DNA of 33,084 nucleotides, taken from contig JAKLKF010000046.1 of NCBI GenBank assembly GCA_023150805.1, positions 1 through 33,084 on the forward strand, read 5' to 3'. The notes under the pieces were generated by a model. The model was given only the letters and a program-made list of their open reading frames with translations. It did not search any database and was not told where the DNA came from. The stretch is from Myxococcota bacterium (GTDB lineage Bacteria > Myxococcota_A > UBA796 > UBA2385). Shown piece after piece: positions 7,275 to 14,218 of this stretch. The position numbers and the translations under genes were made by a program. The stretch's first letter is position 1, and every line of letters begins with the position of its first letter.

Positions 7275-7607
7275 CTCGGCTGGTTAACCCGAGGCGCGCG
7301 GGCCGCCGGGCGCGGAGCCGCCGGGTGGACCGCGCCCCGTGACGGCGCCGTGACGATCCTCGGCCCGATGTCACGTTTGCCCCGCAACAGTGGCGGATGC
7401 CCCGCGTTCCGGCCATGGTGGCCCCCGACATGGGACCCCTACCCTACGACCTGGTCATCGAGATCCTGGTCGCCGTGCTCTTCGCCGGCGCCGCCAGCCT
7501 GCTCGTTCGCTGACCAGCCCTGCGCATCGACGCAGCCAGGCCGCCCGGCCTCCCCTGGGCGGCGGGGCCTCGCTTCGGCTAAGGGGCCCCTCCCCGTGGA
7601 GACCCCG
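7275..7607. other. 333-bp intergenic region between divergent genes
   Basis: This gap lies between the MBL hydrolase (minus) and the SH3-like protein (plus). It holds GGTTAACC at 7282-7289 near the hydrolase start, a palindrome ACGGCGCCGT at 7342-7351, a possible 38-codon frame at 7397-7513, and GCTAAGGG at 7578-7585, which could be the -10 element of the downstream gene. No RNA gene or riboswitch-like structure was recognised. Confidence 0.4.
7397..7513 (+). CDS. Possible 38-residue single-helix membrane peptide
   Basis: ATG at 7397 opens a frame that ends in TGA at 7511-7513. The product has a Pro-rich N-terminus with internal Met codons at residues 7 and 12, then a hydrophobic stretch, LVIEILVAVLFAGAASLLV, long enough for one membrane helix. 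The ribosome-binding site is weak (GTGGCGG just upstream). Short hydrophobic frames arise often by chance in GC-rich DNA, so this is only a candidate; the clean helix at the very C-terminus in otherwise empty space is the reason to list it. Confidence 0.25.
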   Translation: MPRVPAMVAPDMGPLPYDLVIEILVAVLFAGAASLLVR

Positions 7608-7919
7608 ATGCCCGTGCTCCTGCTGCTCGTCGGCCTCGCTCTGGCCCAGGCCCCCGCCTCCTCCCCCGCGGCGCCGCCCGCCTCGGCCACCGCCGAGCTG
7701 GTGACCCCGACCTGGTGGCTCTCGCGCGAGGCGCCCCTGGCGCGGTGGGCCGGCCAGGCCCCGGTGGTCGCGACCCTGCCGGCCGGCACCGAGGTCACCC
7801 TGGTCCTGCGCGACGGCGACCAGGCCCGCGTGCGGCACGGCCTGGACTTCGGCTGGGTCCCGGCCGACGCGCTCTCCGACGCGCCCCCCGCCGACGCGGT
7901 GCCCCCCGCCGCGCCCTGA
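7608..7919 (+). CDS. Small exported SH3-like domain protein
   Basis: A 103-residue protein with a signal peptide (MPVLLLLVGLALAQA), a Pro/Ala/Ser-rich linker, and a domain from about residue 36 resembling a bacterial SH3 module: WWLSREAPL, then VVATLPAGTEVTLVLRDGDQARVRHG, then the typical closing strand FGWVPADAL. The C-terminus is Ala/Pro-rich. SH3b modules of this type usually bind cell-wall peptides. The ATG at 7608 follows GTGGAGACCCCG, with GCTAAGGG at 7578-7585 as a possible -10. It converges with the following gene, 15 bp away. Confidence 0.6.
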   Translation: MPVLLLLVGLALAQAPASSPAAPPASATAELVTPTWWLSREAPLARWAGQAPVVATLPAGTEVTLVLRDGDQARVRHGLDFGWVPADALSDAPPADAVPPAAP

Positions 7920-7934
7920 GCCGGGCCCGCGGCG

Positions 7935-8456
7935 TCAGCGGGCGGTCTCCGGCACGCGGTAGACCGTGAAGCCCCGCAGCTCGCCCGGCCCGGGCGCCCG
8001 CTCCATCCGCCAGGCGACGACCACCTCCAGGCCGGGGATCGCGTCCGCTTCGGCCAGCAGCACCTCGCAGACCCGGACGGGGCGGCCGATCGCGTTCTCG
8101 GCCAGCAGCGTCTCGCCGGCCACGAGCTGGATGACCGGCCCCTCGGCGGTGGCGAGCACCCGCGCCGTGACCCGCTGTCCCTCCAGGTCGGCCTGGCTCT
8201 CCGGGTGCGGCACGCAGGTCTCGCCGACCGCGGCCCAGGTGGACAGGTCTTCGGGCAGCACGGCCGGTGCCAGCGAGACCAGCGGGCGCAGGCCGGGCCG
8301 ACCGGCCTCGTCGGGCTTGCCCACCACCAGCTCCCCGGCACGCCACCATGCGCGCAGGCCCTCGTCGGCCACGTCGGCGGCCAGCACCAGGGGAGGCGCC
8401 GCGCGCGCGGGGGTGAGGACGACGGCGGCGGCGAGGAGCGGGAGGAGCGGCGGCAT
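7935..8456 (-). CDS. Exported protein of unknown function
   Basis: A 173-residue protein with a signal peptide (MPPLLPLLAAAVVLTPARA). The mature part is beta-rich, with two cysteines about 65 residues apart (ETCVPH and VRVCEVL) that could form a disulfide. It ends in VVVAWRMERAPGPGELRGF and TVYRVPE, which resembles an immunoglobulin/fibronectin-like edge strand pair. The ATG at 8456 is preferred because the signal peptide starts there; the longer frame adds only Arg/Pro-rich sequence. TGCTAAAC at 8483-8490 upstream is a candidate extended -10. I do not recognise a family. Confidence 0.6.
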   Translation of the reverse strand: MPPLLPLLAAAVVLTPARAAPPLVLAADVADEGLRAWWRAGELVVGKPDEAGRPGLRPLVSLAPAVLPEDLSTWAAVGETCVPHPESQADLEGQRVTARVLATAEGPVIQLVAGETLLAENAIGRPVRVCEVLLAEADAIPGLEVVVAWRMERAPGPGELRGFTVYRVPETAR

Positions 8457-8516
8457 GCAGGGCCCGGGGCGGCGCACAGGGGGTTTAGCACCCGCGACGG
8501 CGCCCGGGCCTTCCCG

Positions 8517-8540
8517 GCGGGCCGGCCCGCGGACTAAGGC
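8517..8540 (+). promoter_or_regulatory. Perfect palindrome and -10-like motif before the mla operon
   Basis: GCGGGCCGGCCCGC at 8517-8530 is a perfect 14-bp palindrome, followed two bases later by ACTAAGGC (8533-8540), which resembles the -10-like motif found before other genes here. The palindrome would lie between the -10 and -35 positions, where a repressor dimer could bind. The motif ends 8 nt before the GTG start at 8549. The site may be chance in GC-rich DNA. Confidence 0.3.
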
Positions 8541-8548
8541 CCCCGTCA

Positions 8549-9349
8549 GTGGCCGCCACCCTGCTCGCACAGACCTCGGGCCGCGCCCTGGCCGGCGCGC
8601 GCGAGGCGCTGTCTGCCCTGGGCCGCTTCGGCATCTTCGCCGGGCAGGTGGGCCTGCGCGCGGTGACGCCGCCCTTCCACCTGCACCTGGGCTGGCAGCA
8701 CTGCTGGACCACCACGACCCGCTGCCTGCCGCCGGTGATCGCCGTCTGCACCCCCTTCGGCATGGTGCTCAGCCTGCAGGGGCTGGAGATCTTCGAGCTG
8801 TTCGGCGCCCAGCGCCTGCTGTCGGGCCTGGTCAGCGTCTCGGTGCTGCGCGAGCTGGCGCCCGTGCTGGCCAGCGTGCTGGTCGCCGCCCAGGGCGGCT
8901 CCTCCTGCGCCGCCGAGCTGGGGGCGATGCGCATCAAGGAGGAGCTCGACGCCACCGAGGTCATGGCGGTGGACAGCCTGCGCTGGCACGTCGTGCCCCG
9001 GGTGCTGGCGCTCACGCTGGCCTGCCCGCTGCTCAACGTGGCCGGGGGCGCCGCGGGGCTGCTGGGCGCCTTCTTCACCGCCGTCTACGTCAAGGGCGAG
9101 ACGGCCGGCGTCTTCCTGGGAGAGCTGTGGAGCCTGGCCGGCCCTGCGGACGTCTGGGGCGGCGTGGCGAAGACCACCATCTTCGGCGCCACCATCGGGC
9201 TCATCGCCAGCTACCACGGCTTCCATGCCCGGGGCGGCGCCGCCGGCGTCGGGCAGGCCGTCAACGACACGGTCGTGCGCTCGGTGCTGGCCTTCATCAC
9301 GCTCAACTACTTCCTCACCAGCGCCTTCTTCGGGAGCGCAGGTCCGTGA
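8549..9349 (+). CDS. mlaE: MlaE-family permease, first copy
   Basis: A 266-residue inner-membrane permease of the MlaE/YrbE family, the membrane part of an ABC transporter moving phospholipids between inner and outer membranes. The family core VLRELAPVLASVLVAAQGG and ELGAMRIKEELDATEVMAVD (about residues 95-135) is clear, followed by helices with PLLNVAGGAAGLLGAFF and a closing FITLNYFLTSAFF. The N-terminus includes the amphipathic helix usual for the family. The start is GTG at 8549; no strong Shine-Dalgarno sequence precedes it, and with ACTAAGGC so close a leaderless mRNA is plausible. The stop overlaps the start of the second permease (GTGA). It differs clearly from the second permease, so the transporter may be a heterodimer. 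Confidence 0.9.
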   Translation: MAATLLAQTSGRALAGAREALSALGRFGIFAGQVGLRAVTPPFHLHLGWQHCWTTTTRCLPPVIAVCTPFGMVLSLQGLEIFELFGAQRLLSGLVSVSVLRELAPVLASVLVAAQGGSSCAAELGAMRIKEELDATEVMAVDSLRWHVVPRVLALTLACPLLNVAGGAAGLLGAFFTAVYVKGETAGVFLGELWSLAGPADVWGGVAKTTIFGATIGLIASYHGFHARGGAAGVGQAVNDTVVRSVLAFITLNYFLTSAFFGSAGP

Positions 9350-10158
9350 CGGCGCCCGCCGACCTGCTGCGTGGCGCCTCGATGGCGCTGGCCGGCCTGC
9401 TGCGCCGGCTGGCCGGGCCACTGCGCGGGCTGGGCGGCTTCGCCTGGTTCGTCCTGGACTTCCTGGTCGCGGCCGTCCGGCACCGCCCGCCCCCCGGCCA
9501 CACGATCCGCGAGGCCTTCCGCATCGGCATCAAGAGCCTGCCCATCCTGGTGATCATCAGCGCCTTCGTCGGCACCAACCTGGCCCTGCAGGGCTTCCAC
9601 GCCTTCCGGCCGCTGGGCGGCGGGCGGCTGGTCGGCATGTTCGTCAGCCTGGCCGGGGTGCGCGAGCTGGCGCCGATCATCGCCGCCAGCATGGTCGCGG
9701 CCAAGGCCGGCACCGAGATGGCCAGCCAGATCGGCGTGATGAAGATCCGCGAGCAGATCGACGCCCTGGAGGTGATGGCGGTCCACCCCTACGCCTTCCT
9801 GGTTGCCCCGCGCCTGCTGGGCATCCTGCTGGTGCTGCCGGCGCTGACCATCCTCAGCATCTTCCTGATGCTGGCCTCGGGCTACGTGGTCAGCGTGGCC
9901 CAGCTCGGCCTGAACGGCGCCGAGTTCATCCACTTCGCCTCGCAGGGCATCCGGCCGGTCGACTTCCTCTACGGCGCGCTCAAGGCCATGTACTTCGGCG
10001 CGGTGATCAGCCTGGTGAGCTGCTGGTTCGGCTTCACCTGCGGCCGCGGCCCCGAGGGCGTGGGCCAGGCCACCAACCGCGCGGTGGTGGTCAGCGCCGT
10101 CGTCTGCGTGACCAGCAACTACTTCCTGAGCGAGCTGCTCTATGGCGGTGGACCGTGA
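9346..10158 (+). CDS. mlaE: MlaE-family permease, second copy
   Basis: A 270-residue MlaE/YrbE permease. Core motifs are GVRELAPIIAASMVAAKAGTE and IGVMKIREQIDALEVMAVHP, then LLGILLVLPALTILSIF and a C-terminal VCVTSNYFLSELLYGG. The N-terminal region holds an extra amphipathic and hydrophobic segment (GGFAWFVLDFLVAAV). The GTG start at 9346 overlaps the upstream stop in GTGA, with GGGAG about 9 nt before it; ATG at 9382 is a weaker alternative that would remove the first 12 residues. The stop again overlaps the mlaF start. This copy keeps the more usual MlaE sequence, whereas the first has GGSSC in place of KAGTE at the same position. Confidence 0.9.
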   Translation: MTAPADLLRGASMALAGLLRRLAGPLRGLGGFAWFVLDFLVAAVRHRPPPGHTIREAFRIGIKSLPILVIISAFVGTNLALQGFHAFRPLGGGRLVGMFVSLAGVRELAPIIAASMVAAKAGTEMASQIGVMKIREQIDALEVMAVHPYAFLVAPRLLGILLVLPALTILSIFLMLASGYVVSVAQLGLNGAEFIHFASQGIRPVDFLYGALKAMYFGAVISLVSCWFGFTCGRGPEGVGQATNRAVVVSAVVCVTSNYFLSELLYGGGP

Positions 10159-10955
10159 GCCACCCCTCGACCCTGCCCGCCGCCATCGAGCTGCGGGGCC
10201 TGCACAAGCGCTTCGGCGAGCACGTGGTCCTCGACGGGGTCGACCTGTCCTTCCCCACCGGCCAGACCACGGCGATCATCGGCCCCTCGGGCACCGGCAA
10301 GAGCGTGCTGCTCAAGCACATCGTCGGCCTGCTGCAGCCCGACGCCGGCCAGGTGGTCTGCTTCGGCACCGAGATGACCACCGCCAGCGAGCGGGAGCTC
10401 TACGCCGTGCGCCGCCGCTTCGGCATGCTCTTCCAGGACGGCGCGCTCTTCGACTCGATGACGGTCGGCGAGAACGTGGCCTTCCCGCTGGAGCGCCACC
10501 GGCGGCTCTCGCCCGCCCAGGTCCGCGAGGTCGTCGAGGAGAAGCTGTCGCTGGTCGGCCTGCCTGGGATGCAGGACCGCGCCACCAGCCAGCTCAGCGG
10601 CGGCCAGCGCAAGCGCGTGGGCCTGGCCCGCGCCATCGTCATGGAGCCCGAGGTCGTGCTCTTCGACGAGCCGAACAGCGGCCTGGACCCGATGACCAGC
10701 GACCAGATCGACGAGCTGATCATCGAGATGAAGGAGCGCCTGCACATCACCTTCGTCGTGATCAGCCACGACATCGTCGGCACGGTGCGGGTCTCCGACC
10801 ACATCGCGATGCTGTACGGCGGGCGCCTGGTCGCCTGGGACGAGCGGGCGGCCTTCCTCCACACCGAGGTCCCGGTGGTCCGGGCCTTCCTGCAGCGCAA
10901 CCTGGTGCTGCCCAGCCTGCCGGGGCAGGTGGCCCACCTCCCCTCCTTTGGATAG
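10155..10955 (+). CDS. mlaF: MlaF-type ABC transporter ATPase
   Basis: A 266-residue ATP-binding subunit that powers the MlaE permeases at the cytoplasmic face. All nucleotide-binding motifs are intact: Walker A GPSGTGKS (43-50), Q-loop Q94 in LFQDGALFDSMTV, signature LSGGQ (147-151) followed by RKRVGLARAI, Walker B VVLFDEP with E172, and switch H205 in ISHD. The LFQDGALFDSMTVGENVAFPL stretch is characteristic of the MlaF/Ttg2A group. The GTG start at 10155 overlaps the preceding stop by four bases (GTGA), indicating translational coupling. No MlaB-like STAS partner is encoded next to it. Confidence 0.95.
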   Translation: MSHPSTLPAAIELRGLHKRFGEHVVLDGVDLSFPTGQTTAIIGPSGTGKSVLLKHIVGLLQPDAGQVVCFGTEMTTASERELYAVRRRFGMLFQDGALFDSMTVGENVAFPLERHRRLSPAQVREVVEEKLSLVGLPGMQDRATSQLSGGQRKRVGLARAIVMEPEVVLFDEPNSGLDPMTSDQIDELIIEMKERLHITFVVISHDIVGTVRVSDHIAMLYGGRLVAWDERAAFLHTEVPVVRAFLQRNLVLPSLPGQVAHLPSFG

Positions 10956-10968
10956 CGCGGCGCCGCGC
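10955..10968 (+). other. Perfect 14-bp palindrome between mlaF and mlaD
   Basis: GCGCGGCGCCGCGC begins at the last base of the mlaF stop codon and occupies half of the 29-bp gap before mlaD. As RNA it would give a 5-bp stem with a 4-nt loop and could modestly change mlaD expression relative to mlaF. No T tract follows, so it is not a proper terminator. Confidence 0.3.
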
Positions 10969-10984
10969 AGAGGATCGTGCCACC

Positions 10985-11914
10985 GTGCAGAAGAAGCACC
11001 GCTACGAGCTGGGCGTCGGCGCGCTGGTCCTGGTCGCCCTGGGCCTGTTGGGCTGGATGGCCCTGCAGGTCGGCGCCCTGCGCGGCCTGGGCGACCACGT
11101 GCGCCTGGAGAGCCGCCTGCCCGACGCCGCCGGCCTGGCCAACGGCGCGGTGGTCAAGATCGCCGGCGTGGACGTGGGCCGCGTCACCGCGCTCGGCATC
11201 GACCACGACCAGGCCGTGCTCTCCCTGGAGGTCCGCCAGGACGTCGGCGTCCGCACGGACGCGCTGCTGCACGTGCGCGCCCGCTCCGTGCTGGGCGAGA
11301 AGTTCGTCGAGCTGGAGCCCCAGAGCGCGGACGCGCCCCTGGCCCGGGACGGCGACCTGCTGCAGGCCGCGCCCACCCCCTACGAGATCGACCAGATCGT
11401 CAACCAGCTCGGCCCCCTGGTGGAGGCCGTCGACCCCGCGCGGGTCGACCAGACCGTCGCCATCGTCAACGATGCCCTGGGCAAGGACCCGCAGCGCCTT
11501 GAGCGGATGATGGCCGACCTGGAGGTGGTCCTGGACAACGCCGCCACCGCCAGCGCCGAGCTGCCGGGCCTGGTGGTCGAGGGGCGGCAGACCCTGCGGG
11601 AGGTGCGCGCCGCCACCGCCCAGGCGCGGCCGGTGATCGCACGCGCCGACACGGTGGTCACCCAGCTCGAATCCGGCACCCGGGGCCTGGACCAGACCAA
11701 GGCCGAGGTCGACCTGCTCTTGTCCGACACCCGCAAGGCCGTCGACGACGGGACCCGGCTGCTCCTGCGCCTGGAGGACAGCGCCGACGAGGTCGAGGTC
11801 GTGCTGGGCAACCTGTCGGAGATCGACAAGTGGGAGCTGCGGCGGCTGCTGCGCGAGGAGGGGATCCTGGTGCGGCTGAAGCGGAAGGAGGTCGAGGTCG
11901 GGGAGGAGGAGTGA
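10985..11914 (+). CDS. mlaD: MlaD-type MCE protein with long C-terminal helical region
   Basis: A 309-residue membrane-anchored periplasmic protein. One N-terminal helix (about 12-31, ALVLVALGLLGWMALQVGAL) is followed by a single MCE domain (about 38-118) with GLANGAVVKIAGVDVGRVTAL, VGVRTDALLHVRARSVLGEKFVEL and DGDLLQA. Residues 125-300 are predicted mostly helical, rich in Ala, Glu, Leu and Val, and end in a highly charged tail (RLKRKEVEVGEEE). E. coli MlaD lacks so long a tail; long helical extensions in other MCE proteins form a lipid-conducting needle, so this may be a bridging form. The GTG start at 10985 follows GAGGATCGTGCCACC, 29 bp after mlaF. It is the last gene of the operon and the only MCE subunit visible. 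Confidence 0.9.
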   Translation: MQKKHRYELGVGALVLVALGLLGWMALQVGALRGLGDHVRLESRLPDAAGLANGAVVKIAGVDVGRVTALGIDHDQAVLSLEVRQDVGVRTDALLHVRARSVLGEKFVELEPQSADAPLARDGDLLQAAPTPYEIDQIVNQLGPLVEAVDPARVDQTVAIVNDALGKDPQRLERMMADLEVVLDNAATASAELPGLVVEGRQTLREVRAATAQARPVIARADTVVTQLESGTRGLDQTKAEVDLLLSDTRKAVDDGTRLLLRLEDSADEVEVVLGNLSEIDKWELRRLLREEGILVRLKRKEVEVGEEE

Positions 11915-11923
11915 CGGGGGGGC

Positions 11924-12994
11924 TCAGCCGGTGCACTCCGGGTCGTGTGCGATCTCTTCCGAGGTCCGCGGGACGATGGACAGCGTGACCCGCGACGCGC
12001 TGGTGGCGGTGCCCTCGATCGGCACACAGTAGAGGGCACCATCGTCGCAGGCGATGCACGGGTCGCCGGCTCCCTGCAGGAGCTCGCAGACCTCGTCCGG
12101 GCCTTCCAGGCCGACCAGCTCGAACACCTCGCGCCACATGCGGAGGTCGGCGGTGCCGGTCAGTCGGATCGACTGCAGCGGGGCCAACTCGGCCCCGACG
12201 CGGCCGGAGAGGACCATGTCGAGCATCCGCGCCGGGACGCCTCCGACGTTGAAGGTCCCGTCGACGGGGCCCATGGTGAAGTCCGGCAGCGTCTCCACCC
12301 CGATCGGCTCGGGCGCGGTGGTCGCGATGCACTCGTCCTGGCTGGTGACATCGTAGGTCGACCACCCCCAGAACATGCCCCACTGGCTGTCATAGGTGTC
12401 CACGGTGATGAGCATGTCGGCGTTGGTCGCCCCGAGCAGCAGGCCACCGACGCGCTCGGGCTGCAGCCAGTCCATCTCCTCCACGTCCAGCGCCCAGACC
12501 ACACCGCGCGGGTCCCAGCCCAGCGGGTCGGACTCGGCGTAGGTGCCGAAGGAGGTCTCCACCTGTCCCAGGCACCAGGTGAACTGCACGGTGTAGTCCA
12601 AGTCAGCGAGCAGGGGAGCCGAGGGTGTGAAGGAGATCGTCGCGTCAGACACGTCCAGCGTTCCCGCCACGGGCGTGCCGACCTCGTCGGTCAAGACCAG
12701 GACCGCTGTGGGATCCGGCTCGGAGAGCACGACCTCCACCACGGTGTCGAGCGCCGCGTACAGCTCGCCGTCGGCGGGCGTGATCCCCACGAAGCTCGCC
12801 GTGCACTCGGTGGTACCGCCGTCTGCCGTCCCGCCACCGTCCGCGGTGGTTCCACCACCGTCCGTGGCCCCACCACCATCCGTCCCGCCGTCGACACCGG
12901 TGCCGCCACCGTCTCCCACCGGGCCTGTGTCGTCCTGGTCCTTGTCACCACAGGCCAGCGCAAGAACGACCGAGAACAGAACCGTCGTGGTCAT
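11924..12994 (-). CDS. Lipoprotein with Asp/Gly-rich linker
   Basis: A 356-residue exported protein. The start MTTTVLFSVVLALAC is a short signal peptide ending in a near-canonical lipobox with Cys15. A low-complexity Asp/Gly/Thr linker runs to about residue 60. The folded part opens with an Ig-like segment (SFVGITPADGELYAALDTVVEV to TVQFTWCLG, about 65-140) like the bacterial Big-type domains often seen in myxobacterial surface proteins, and continues with a beta-rich region holding two Cys pairs near the C-terminus (DEVCELL, PCIACDDGALYC). The ATG at 12994 is preceded by CGGAGGTCAC. The same 55 bp, including ribosome site and first codons, is repeated immediately upstream in a different frame. 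Function unknown; convergent with mlaD. Confidence 0.75.
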   Translation of the reverse strand: MTTTVLFSVVLALACGDKDQDDTGPVGDGGGTGVDGGTDGGGATDGGGTTADGGGTADGGTTECTASFVGITPADGELYAALDTVVEVVLSEPDPTAVLVLTDEVGTPVAGTLDVSDATISFTPSAPLLADLDYTVQFTWCLGQVETSFGTYAESDPLGWDPRGVVWALDVEEMDWLQPERVGGLLLGATNADMLITVDTYDSQWGMFWGWSTYDVTSQDECIATTAPEPIGVETLPDFTMGPVDGTFNVGGVPARMLDMVLSGRVGAELAPLQSIRLTGTADLRMWREVFELVGLEGPDEVCELLQGAGDPCIACDDGALYCVPIEGTATSASRVTLSIVPRTSEEIAHDPECTG

Positions 12995-13069
12995 GTGACC
13001 TCCGTCGCTTCCTGGCAAGAACGACCGAGAACAGAACCGTCGTGGTCATGTGACCTCCGTCGCTTCCTG
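12960..13069. repeat. Perfect 55-bp tandem duplication over a translation start
   Basis: Positions 12960-13014 and 13015-13069 are identical. Read on the minus strand, each copy holds a ribosome site (CGGAGGTCAC), an ATG and the first dozen codons of the lipoprotein at 11924-12994. Because 55 is not a multiple of three, the upstream ATG (13049) is out of frame with the gene: it gives a 34-residue product ending at 12945, 50 nt inside the true coding sequence. Confidence 0.95.
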
Positions 13070-13075
13070 ACCAGG

Positions 13076-13103
13076 TGAATACGCACGGGGGCGAGCCGGT
13101 CAA
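13076..13103 (-). promoter_or_regulatory. Sigma-70-like promoter of the 11924-12994 lipoprotein gene
   Basis: On the minus strand TTGACC (13098-13103) and TATTCA (13076-13081) are separated by 16 nt, the best -35/-10 pair noticed in the window. The predicted transcription start, about 7 nt beyond the -10, falls near 13069, exactly at the outer end of the 55-bp duplication. The mRNA would therefore begin with the decoy copy of the initiation region. Confidence 0.5.
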
Positions 13104-13158
13104 CGACGCCGACGCCTTGCCCGGCCCTTGGCGACCCGGCCACCCGGACCCGACCGGT

Positions 13159-13680
13159 TCAGGCCTCCTGTCCACGCCGCCGCAGGGCCGCGCGGCGGGC
13201 CTCCAGCTCCCAGGGGCCCATGAACAGGCCGAACGGCGCAGCCTCGTCGGCGTGGTGCACCCGGTGGGCCGCCCGCACCTTCCGCAGCCAGGCAGACCGA
13301 TCCAGGAAGCCCAGCGGCAGGCGCCCGTGCACATAGCCGTCGTGGACGACCAGGTAGGCCGTGCCGTAGAGCGAGATGCCCGCCCCGACGGCCCAGGCCA
13401 GGGTGGCGACCCAGCCCGGGTTGCCCCAGGTGCCCCTGGACAGCAGCAGGACGGCCGGGGGGGCGTTGACCAGCGCCAACAGGTCGTTGGCCTCGAAGGG
13501 GCCGGTCCGCGGGCGGTGGTGGCTGCGATGGAGGAACCACAGCGCGTGGTGCCAGACGCGCTCGTGCGCGCGCAGCGCCCAGCCCTCCATCAGCAGGACG
13601 GTCGACACGAGCACCAGCCCCGCCAGCCCCACGCGCAGGGGCAGGTCGGGCAGTCCGGGGTCGAAGGCGGCGGGGATCAT
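13159..13680 (-). CDS. crtZ: CrtZ-type carotenoid hydroxylase (fatty-acid hydroxylase superfamily)
   Basis: A 173-residue integral membrane di-iron hydroxylase resembling CrtZ, which adds 3-hydroxyl groups to beta-carotene rings. The histidine clusters are complete: H39 and H44 in HERVWHH, H51/H54/H55 in HRSHH, H113/H118 in HDGYVH, and H139/H142/H143 in HRVHH. The CrtZ-like FEANDLLALVNAP and SLYGTAYLVVHDGYVHGRLP segments support the subfamily. Hydrophobic helices lie near 15-33 and 90-112. No other carotenoid gene is in the window, so a related lipid substrate cannot be excluded. The ATG at 13680 lies 14 nt from a perfect palindrome, GGGGCTAGCCCC (13695-13706). Confidence 0.85.
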   Translation of the reverse strand: MIPAAFDPGLPDLPLRVGLAGLVLVSTVLLMEGWALRAHERVWHHALWFLHRSHHRPRTGPFEANDLLALVNAPPAVLLLSRGTWGNPGWVATLAWAVGAGISLYGTAYLVVHDGYVHGRLPLGFLDRSAWLRKVRAAHRVHHADEAAPFGLFMGPWELEARRAALRRRGQEA

Positions 13681-13694
13681 GGCGGCTCCGCCCG

Positions 13695-13706
13695 GGGGCT
13701 AGCCCC
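13695..13706 (-). promoter_or_regulatory. Palindromic GGGGCTAGCCCC upstream of crtZ
   Basis: A perfect 12-bp palindrome in the 94-bp gap between crtZ and the next gene upstream on the same strand. Its CTAG centre could serve as a -10-like sequence or an operator half-site for crtZ. CTAG is rare elsewhere in this DNA. Confidence 0.3.
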
Positions 13707-13774
13707 GCCGGATCGCCGGGCAAGCGCCGACCCGGGCGGCCCGACGGTGCGGCGCCTGCCCCCCTCCCCCCCGC

Positions 13775-14218
13775 CTACCCCTCCTCCTCCCCGCCGCGCG
13801 CGCCCTTGCGCTTGAGCCCCACCCGGGCCGAGGGCTCCTCGGAGGGCTCGGCCGGCTGGGCCAGCGGGGCGAGGTGGATGCTGGCCTTGACCTCCAGGCT
13901 GTAGTTCGTCAGCAGGTGGTGCAGGTCCTTGCCCAGCTCCAGGGCCTCCAGGTAGCTGCGCACCTCGCGCGCCACCATGCGGATGGTCTCGGTCTTGGCC
14001 TTGTCGCCGGTCTCCAGCAGGGCGGCGAGCACGGCCCGCGCCTCGACCCTGCGGCGCTGCTCGTCGGGATCGTCCTCGCCCTCGCTGTCGTCGTCGGCGC
14101 CCGGGCGGGGCGGCAGGGGCTCGTCGAAGAGCAGGCGGCGGGCCAGGCCCCGCAGGCTGGGGGGCCGCCGCTCGCGGCCGCCGCCCTCGCCGCCGTCGTC
14201 GCGGCGGTCATCGGCCAT
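13775..14218 (-). CDS. Small charged helical protein, last gene of the TPR/BamB-like operon
   Basis: A 147-residue soluble protein without signal peptide. Residues 1-55 are highly charged and probably disordered. The conserved-looking core (about 60-115) is helical: VLAALLETGDKAKTETIRMV, then AREVRSYLEALELGKDLHHL, then LTNYSLEVKASIHLAPL. The C-terminus is a basic/acidic low-complexity tail. Proteins with this SYLEALxLxxDLxxLLTNYSLEVKAS style occur in myxobacteria, from memory only, without an assigned function. Its start overlaps the end of the BamB-like gene by 11 bp, so it is co-translated with it. Confidence 0.65.
   Translation of the reverse strand: MADDRRDDGGEGGGRERRPPSLRGLARRLLFDEPLPPRPGADDDSEGEDDPDEQRRRVEARAVLAALLETGDKAKTETIRMVAREVRSYLEALELGKDLHHLLTNYSLEVKASIHLAPLAQPAEPSEEPSARVGLKRKGARGGEEEG

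Noticed and set aside
10955..10968. Intrinsic terminator splitting mlaF from mlaD
   Set aside because: The palindrome gives only a short stem and has no T tract, and mlaD clearly belongs to the operon. Kept only as a possible tuning hairpin.
12627..12998. Ser/Pro/Val-rich plus-strand protein opposite the lipoprotein linker
   Set aside because: It is the antisense reading of the Asp/Gly linker repeats, with no ribosome site or domain.
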